A program made the translations under genes and the position numbers. A DNA stretch of 64,000 bases, taken from contig JADJUW010000001.1 in NCBI GenBank assembly GCA_016716835.1, positions 372,001 through 436,000 of the forward strand, in the 5' to 3' direction. The stretch is from Myxococcales bacterium (GTDB lineage Bacteria > Myxococcota_A > Polyangia > Haliangiales > Haliangiaceae). Positions 59,644 to 64,000 of the stretch are shown here, piece after piece (the first letter of the stretch is position 1; each line of letters starts with the position of its first letter). The notes under the pieces are model-generated. The model had not been told where the DNA came from, ran no database searches, and worked only from the letters and a program-made list of their open reading frames with translations.

Positions 59644-60939
59644 ATGAGAATCTTGCTACTTGGCGGCGGCGGGCGTGAGCATGCGCTAGCATGGAAGTTT
59701 CTCGGCGAGGGGCATGAGGTGACTTGTGCGCCGGGGAATCCTGGCATCGCGGCAAGCGGCGCTGCGTGCGTGCCGCTCGACATTGTAGACGCCACGGCGG
59801 TCATCGCCTGCGCGCGCACCTGCCACGCCGAGTTAGTGGTGGTTGGCCCCGAGGCTCCACTCGTCGCCGGCGTCGCTGATGCGCTGCGCGCCGCAGGCTT
59901 TGCCGTGTTCGGTCCAGGTGCCGACGGCGCCCAGCTAGAAGCCTCGAAGGCCTTTTCAAAACAGTTCTTCGCGCGCCACGGCATCGCCACCGCGCCGTTT
60001 TTTGTTTGCGCGACCTTCGACGAGGCGGCGGCGGCGATTGCGTCGCTTGGCGGCCGCGTCGTGGTGAAGGCCGATGGGCTCGCGGCTGGCAAGGGCGTCG
60101 TGGTGTGTGACGATGCCGCTTCGGCGCACGAGGCCGCGCGCGAGATGTTGGACGGGCGATTTGGCGACGCGGGGTTGCGCCTGGTCATTGAGGCGCGGCT
60201 GCAGGGCCGCGAGGTATCGCTGCTCGCCATCACCGATGGCAAGGACCTCTGCGTGCTACCCGCCACCGAAGATCATAAGTCGATCTACGATGGCGATCGC
60301 GGGCCTAACACGGGTGGGATGGGCACAGTCTCGCCGGCCTGGGTGAGCGAGGCGCTCGTCGCGCGTGCGATCGCGGACGTCTTGCGCCCCACGCTCGCGG
60401 GGCTAGCTGCCGAAGGCATAGATTATCGCGGCGTGCTGTATGCGGGCCTCATGGTGACGCCCGATGGCACGCCGTGGTTGCTCGAATACAACTGTCGCTT
60501 TGGCGATCCCGAGACGCAACCCATTATGATGCGGTGGGTTGGCAACGCGGGCGAGCTGCTCGCCGCCGCCGCCGCGAAAACACTCGCGAGCGGGGCGGTG
60601 ACGTGGCGGGCCGAGACGGCCGTATGCGTCATCGTGGCGGCGCCGGGCTATCCTGCTTCGCCGCGCTTGGGCGAGGCGATTGGGGGCAGGCTCGCCTCTG
60701 ACGCGCGCGTGCAAATCTTTCACGCCGGCACCCGCGCCGAGGGCGCGCGGCTCGTAACATCCGGAGGCCGCGTGTTCGCGGTGACCGCGCTTGGCGCCGA
60801 CGTGCATGCGGCGCGCGCGGCCGCGTATGGCGCCGCCGACCAAATCGAGTTCGCCGGCAAGCAGCTGCGACGCGACATCGGCCTGCGCCCGAGCGCGGCC
60901 TTATTCGCCGGCGCCGTAAACGCGGCCGACGACGCGTGA
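59644..60939 (+). CDS. purD: Phosphoribosylamine-glycine ligase (GAR synthetase)
   Basis: Second step of purine synthesis: joins phosphoribosylamine to glycine with ATP. 431 aa, normal. ATP-grasp motifs: MRILLLGGGGREHALAWK, VVGPEAPLVAGVADAL, FGPGADGAQLEASKAFSKQF, VVVKADGLAAGKGVVV, DHKSIYDGDRGPNTGGMG and LEYNCRFGDPETQ. The ATG at 59644 fits the family; upstream in-frame codons add a non-conserved stretch. Its end overlaps the convergent gene at 60901. Confidence 0.96.
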   Translation: MRILLLGGGGREHALAWKFLGEGHEVTCAPGNPGIAASGAACVPLDIVDATAVIACARTCHAELVVVGPEAPLVAGVADALRAAGFAVFGPGADGAQLEASKAFSKQFFARHGIATAPFFVCATFDEAAAAIASLGGRVVVKADGLAAGKGVVVCDDAASAHEAAREMLDGRFGDAGLRLVIEARLQGREVSLLAITDGKDLCVLPATEDHKSIYDGDRGPNTGGMGTVSPAWVSEALVARAIADVLRPTLAGLAAEGIDYRGVLYAGLMVTPDGTPWLLEYNCRFGDPETQPIMMRWVGNAGELLAAAAAKTLASGAVTWRAETAVCVIVAAPGYPASPRLGEAIGGRLASDARVQIFHAGTRAEGARLVTSGGRVFAVTALGADVHAARAAAYGAADQIEFAGKQLRRDIGLRPSAALFAGAVNAADDA

Positions 60940-61734
60940 AAATGAAATGTCATCTTCACACACCGCCACCAATAAGAAGACGCCGCGCGCCCAGCCGACG
61001 CAGCGGTAGCCCGATTCATCGATAAACAGCGCACACGGCAAGCGCGGATCCGTGGCGCGCACCGCTTCCACCGAGGCGGCCGCGGTGCATCCGAGTTCAT
61101 AGAGCGACCGACAGCCGAGCTTGGCCATCTCAAACTCGGCGACCGGCTGGACCTTGGTCCCGGTGTTGCCGGTGGTGGCGTTGCGGCTGTAAGCGGCGCC
61201 GCGCGCGCCGCATTCTTTCAGCCACGCCAGGCTAGGGGCGTGGCCGGCCCAGCGGGAAATGGCGCCGATTTCGGTCAACAAGGCCGCCGGGGCAAATAGG
61301 TGACGCGCGGCAAAGCTGTGTTGGCGCGCGGTCCAGGTCGTATCCGGCGCGCCGTGGCTAAGCGCGATCAGCGACTCCGCGGTGTGGCGACGCATCGCAC
61401 GCGCCAGGCCGTCTTCGCTTAGAAACCCTCGCGCTACCAAGACATCGCCGAGCTGTTCGCCCGAGGTCTTGCAGTGCGCCATGATTTCGCCGAGCGCCTC
61501 AGGCGGCAAGTTGCGCCCCGCCTGGGCCGACAGCAGCGCTGATAGCCGTGCCCCCATGCCTTTGGCGGCGACCCATGCGATTTGATTGTGCTCAACTAAG
61601 ATGACACCGCTGCTCCCGCCAGCCTGCGTGAGCGTGAGTGTGCCGACGGCGTCTGACGCGAGTTGCTCGACGCTTTCGAGCAGCTCGATCATTTCCTGCA
61701 TGTCGAAGGAGAGATCCCCCACACCCGACGCCAT
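60901..61734 (-). CDS. DUF4388-like (PATAN-type) protein
   Basis: 277-aa cytoplasmic protein. The N-terminal ~70 residues (VGTLTLTQAGGSSGVILVEHNQIAWVAAKG) resemble DUF4388, a domain frequent in myxobacterial signalling proteins. A helical middle (LGDVLVARGFLSEDGLARAMRRHT) follows, and the C-terminus reads CRSLYELGC and LPCALFIDESGYRCVGW. No catalytic motif. It overlaps purD convergently by 39 nt. The ATG at 61734 lies 6 nt after TATAGT, so the mRNA is probably leaderless. Confidence 0.6.
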   Translation of the reverse strand: MASGVGDLSFDMQEMIELLESVEQLASDAVGTLTLTQAGGSSGVILVEHNQIAWVAAKGMGARLSALLSAQAGRNLPPEALGEIMAHCKTSGEQLGDVLVARGFLSEDGLARAMRRHTAESLIALSHGAPDTTWTARQHSFAARHLFAPAALLTEIGAISRWAGHAPSLAWLKECGARGAAYSRNATTGNTGTKVQPVAEFEMAKLGCRSLYELGCTAAASVEAVRATDPRLPCALFIDESGYRCVGWARGVFLLVAVCEDDISFSRVVGRVYGAGE

Positions 61735-61740
61735 AGAAAA

Positions 61741-61746
61741 ACTATA
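61741..61746 (-). promoter_or_regulatory. Extended -10 box, leaderless promoter
   Basis: Minus strand TGA-TATAGT, 6 nt before the ATG at 61734, no Shine-Dalgarno. Almost identical in sequence and spacing to the element at 17331-17336. Confidence 0.5.
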
Positions 61747-61814
61747 TCACGGGTCAGGCGCGCACGCGTGGGTGTCAGATAGTTCGGCTACAGTCAGATG
61801 TGGGGGCATCACAT

Positions 61815-62369
61815 ATGAGTTACACGGAAGCTAGGGCACCACAGACACCCGCACACACCACTGAGATGGACGGCGCCGTTGGCCACATAGGCCGGCGGCC
61901 CACCACCAATGGCGACGCGCTCGTTGACGCCGCACCCAGCGTGCGTGCGGCGAACGCCAATGAGGTGGTTCGCTTGTCTTCGTTTTTCTCCAGCACGCTG
62001 TCAGAAGTCGGCGACGGCTGGCGTGAAGATCGCACCGCCAACATAGAGGACGTCAGCGCGCTGGCTAAACAGGGCAAGTTCGTCGTACTCGACAGCACGT
62101 GTGGCAGCGAGTTTTTGGGCGCCTTTCATATGATTTGTGAAAACGGACAGATGCGGGTCCAGATGCTGGCGGTGTCGCCTACCTCGCATCGCCGCGGCAT
62201 CGGCCGGCGGCTGCTCGATATCGCCGAGTCATTTGCCAGTGCCTTGGGGTGCGCGCAGGTGGTAGTTGACTTGCGAGGCACGTCACAGGAGCTGCGGCGT
62301 TGGTATCAGCGCCTTGGCTATGTCGACTACGGAACTCAATTGGCCAAGACGCTCGCAACTGTGTCATAG
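61815..62369 (+). CDS. GNAT-family N-acetyltransferase
   Basis: 184 aa from the ATG at 61815 (GGGGG 8 nt upstream; a GTG at 61800 is the alternative). Residues 1-50 are a polar leader. The GNAT core shows LGAFHMICENG, VQMLAVSPTSHRRGIGRRLLD (acetyl-CoA loop HRRGIGRR) and LRRWYQRLGYVDYG. Substrate unknown. The -10 TACAGT is at 61789-61794. It begins 80 nt from the divergent DUF4388-like gene. Confidence 0.82.
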   Translation: MSYTEARAPQTPAHTTEMDGAVGHIGRRPTTNGDALVDAAPSVRAANANEVVRLSSFFSSTLSEVGDGWREDRTANIEDVSALAKQGKFVVLDSTCGSEFLGAFHMICENGQMRVQMLAVSPTSHRRGIGRRLLDIAESFASALGCAQVVVDLRGTSQELRRWYQRLGYVDYGTQLAKTLATVS

Positions 62370-62376
62370 TAGGCCA

Positions 62377-62805
62377 ATGGCCTCGTCACGTCGAACCGTC
62401 GTTCTAGCGACATCTTGCCGCCTGGCTTGGGCTTTGGTCCTCGCCAGCGCCGCTAGCTGCGGCGGCGGCGGCACGCTTGAAGACGCGCCTCCACCGCCGC
62501 CTGACGTCGGCACATTGACGGTGGCGTGGACAATTGAAAGCGACGGCCTGGCGGTGAGCTGCGGCGATGTGAATGGCGGCTGGGTGCGTATTGAGGTGTT
62601 GGCGCAGGGGCAGGGCGCAGGCATCGTCGAGACGCTGCCTTGCAGCGCTGAGTCGGGCACCATCGACCTCGATGCCGCCACATTTGATGTGGTCGCCGCG
62701 CTCATTACCCCGAGCAACAGCGAGCTTAACACCGTCAACATTCCTGACGTCGTCGTGGGCGGTGGCCAAGATACCCCGCGCAACGTGGTGTTTATCGTCC
62801 CCTAG
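62377..62805 (+). CDS. Small lipoprotein, unknown
   Basis: 142-aa predicted lipoprotein: basic RRTVVLATSCRLAW, hydrophobic core and lipobox-like SAASC (Cys about 31), then Gly-rich and Pro-rich segments (DAPPPPPDVG). The body (VGTLTVAWTIESDGLAV, VRIEVLAQGQG) looks like a beta-sandwich. The ATG at 62377 is 8 nt after the GNAT stop. No family recognised. Confidence 0.6.
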   Translation: MASSRRTVVLATSCRLAWALVLASAASCGGGGTLEDAPPPPPDVGTLTVAWTIESDGLAVSCGDVNGGWVRIEVLAQGQGAGIVETLPCSAESGTIDLDAATFDVVAALITPSNSELNTVNIPDVVVGGGQDTPRNVVFIVP

Positions 62806-62969
62806 AATACAGCCACCACCTGTTGGCGGCAGAACGAGTGGCCATGGCAGCTGACCCCACTGGGCGCTTCATCCGCATCTAGTACGGCATAAGTAGCTTA
62901 AATCAGACTTAGCCTGCAGTGCGCGACGCCCTGGTAGATGTGGCACGCCACCTGCAACTGAGGCTAGCC

Positions 62970-63968
62970 ATGCAAATTCAACTCAACATCAAAAAATTAG
63001 CGGTTGCTGCTCTCATGGTCGCGGTTACCGCCGGATCTGGCTGCCTCGATGAAGGTTCCCCGGTCGACGACGCCGATGCCCAGGCCGACAAGCGCGCGCT
63101 CAACGAGGACTTTATGTCTAAGTATTTTCCGACGGCAGAGCGGCGCCTCACGGTGCTGCAGGCTTATAGCCAGGTGGCGTTAGACCCATCGCAGCCGGTG
63201 TGGCATGGTGGCTATGCGGTGTCCTATACCGACGACGTCGCGGCGGCCGTCACGGGCGCGACTCAGGACAGCTATTACTGGCTTGCCAATCCTAATGCGC
63301 CAAGTCGCGACCGTTCGAAAAAGGAGTGGGCCTCGCTGCTCAAGAGCAACTGGGCGCTTGCGGCCGTGATTTGGCCCCAGCCACAGCACGAGGTATTTGA
63401 TGCGACCACAGGGCGCGTCTTCGGCATTAGCGATCTACAACAGATTGCCATGACGTCCATGGTGGACCCGACCCTTGATATTGACGGCGGGCGCGACGGC
63501 AAAACCCATCCGGCCGCGATGTACATCGCGCTGGTTAATGGCCTCGGCATGGCTGCCGAAAAAACTCCGTTTGTGATCAACTATGCGTATGCCGGAGATT
63601 ATGAGCGGCAAGTCGTCATGGGGTACGAGACTTCTCTCGAACCGATCACCGGCGAGGATGCCAACCAGTGCATTGGCGGCGTCGAAGGCATCCCGGGCTA
63701 TGGCGCCGCACTTGGCGCATCGAGCCTGTTCAAGGCGCGCACCACGCTGAAATTGGCGCGCTACACGGGCACGCAGGTCGAGCTGCAGCTTAGCTACATC
63801 TTGGAAAGCAAGGATGGCGTCGTTGTTGGTGGCGAGTGGTGCCGCGCGGCGGGTACGCCGCAAAGCGTCTACTTGCGCGTGGTCAAGGGCGGCGGGCTCG
63901 ATAGCGCCGAGCGACCAGTCGTGCGCCAGCTAGGCATCACGTATCTCGCGAGCCTGGTTACGCTTTAG
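62970..63968 (+). CDS. Exported lipoprotein, possibly transglutaminase-elicitor-like
   Basis: 332 aa. Signal (IKKLAVAALMVAVTAGSGC) with a lipobox-like GSGC at Cys 24. The ATG at 62970 is followed by this signal; an upstream in-frame codon at 62919 gives a non-signal start. The body contains WHGGYAVSYTD, THPAAMYIALVNGLGM, TPFVINYAYAGDYE, VMGYETSLEP and CRAAGTPQSVYLRV. The arrangement of HPA and the later Trp/Tyr residues recalls the transglutaminase-elicitor family, but I cannot confirm a Cys-His-Asp set. Treat it as an unknown exported protein otherwise. Confidence 0.5.
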   Translation: MQIQLNIKKLAVAALMVAVTAGSGCLDEGSPVDDADAQADKRALNEDFMSKYFPTAERRLTVLQAYSQVALDPSQPVWHGGYAVSYTDDVAAAVTGATQDSYYWLANPNAPSRDRSKKEWASLLKSNWALAAVIWPQPQHEVFDATTGRVFGISDLQQIAMTSMVDPTLDIDGGRDGKTHPAAMYIALVNGLGMAAEKTPFVINYAYAGDYERQVVMGYETSLEPITGEDANQCIGGVEGIPGYGAALGASSLFKARTTLKLARYTGTQVELQLSYILESKDGVVVGGEWCRAAGTPQSVYLRVVKGGGLDSAERPVVRQLGITYLASLVTL

Positions 63969-64000
63969 TCAGGGAGGTGGGATATTGGCGCATGCCGCTG

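Noticed and set aside
1..64000. CRISPR array
   Set aside because: No regularly spaced direct repeat of 24-40 nt was seen, and no cas gene.
1..64000. tRNA or rRNA genes
   Set aside because: I saw no cloverleaf with a T-arm (GGTTCGAATCC type) or rRNA conserved stretches, but a by-eye check can miss a tRNA.

Overview
The window looks like a chromosomal segment of a GC-rich myxobacterium-type organism (phylum Myxococcota, perhaps the Kofleriaceae/Haliangium side). This is inferred from gene style, not from a marker-gene tree: two Hanks-type Ser/Thr kinases (one with a PEGA-like tail), paired zinc-ribbon/FHA proteins, TPR-HEAT giants, many lipoproteins, an OmpA protein with calcium-binding thrombospondin type 3 repeats, and a lone SctQ-like type III secretion protein. 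I found no rRNA, tRNA, CRISPR array, prophage or transposase gene. Most of the window is housekeeping; the accessory parts are 7.9-13.4 kb, 50.8-59.6 kb and 61.8-64 kb.

Layout. 1-6.2 kb (minus strand): a kinase cut by the window edge, then the run prs-rplY-pth-rpsF-rpsR-rplI-dnaB. 6.3-11.8 kb (minus): an OmpA/TSP3 outer-membrane protein with a clear terminator, an amidinotransferase-fold enzyme coupled to ferrochelatase, and a CxxCH outer-membrane protein coupled to a CxxxxCH lipoprotein. 12-18.6 kb: a DUF3052-like protein, a metallophosphoesterase, a class III aminotransferase coupled to two CDP-alcohol phosphatidyltransferases, an MBL hydrolase, a LysE-type exporter and an unknown protein. 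18.7-23.6 kb: kinase, CBM9-like lipoprotein and CAP-domain lipoprotein. 23.6-30.3 kb: a coaE fused to a reductase-like domain, divergent from engB-rimI; then psd coupled to a methyltransferase, and a sigma-70 factor. 30.3-36.6 kb (minus): two FHA proteins and a TPR/HEAT protein. 36.8-46.3 kb: sctQ-like gene, fmdB-type gene, folD, parAB, an AT-hook peptide, lon and dnaK. 46.4-50.7 kb: a secreted protein, two transcription regulators and purH. 50.8-57.5 kb: two very large repeat proteins of unknown function. 57.7-61.7 kb: a PaaK-like ligase, purD and a DUF4388-like protein. 61.8-64 kb: a GNAT enzyme and two lipoproteins.

Three things stand out. First, a dispersed palindromic element: a 127-nt unit at 36663-36789 reappears, reverse-complemented and with the same length, at 44042-44168 between lon and dnaK. 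Both copies have a strongly conserved centre and sit inside inverted-repeat arms. Second, the gene pair at 50852-57487 encodes two giant proteins built from about five tandem repeats each; one begins with a signal peptide and a phosphoribosyltransferase-like domain. I cannot assign either a function. Third, many genes that head transcripts have a -10 hexamer ending only 6-9 nt before the start codon and no Shine-Dalgarno sequence, which suggests common leaderless transcription.

Two genes, prs (near 5800) and the TPR/HEAT gene (near 35731-35739), are each broken by a single-base shift. Correcting one base restores a normal-length product in each case. Since prs is normally essential, assembly error is the first explanation to test.
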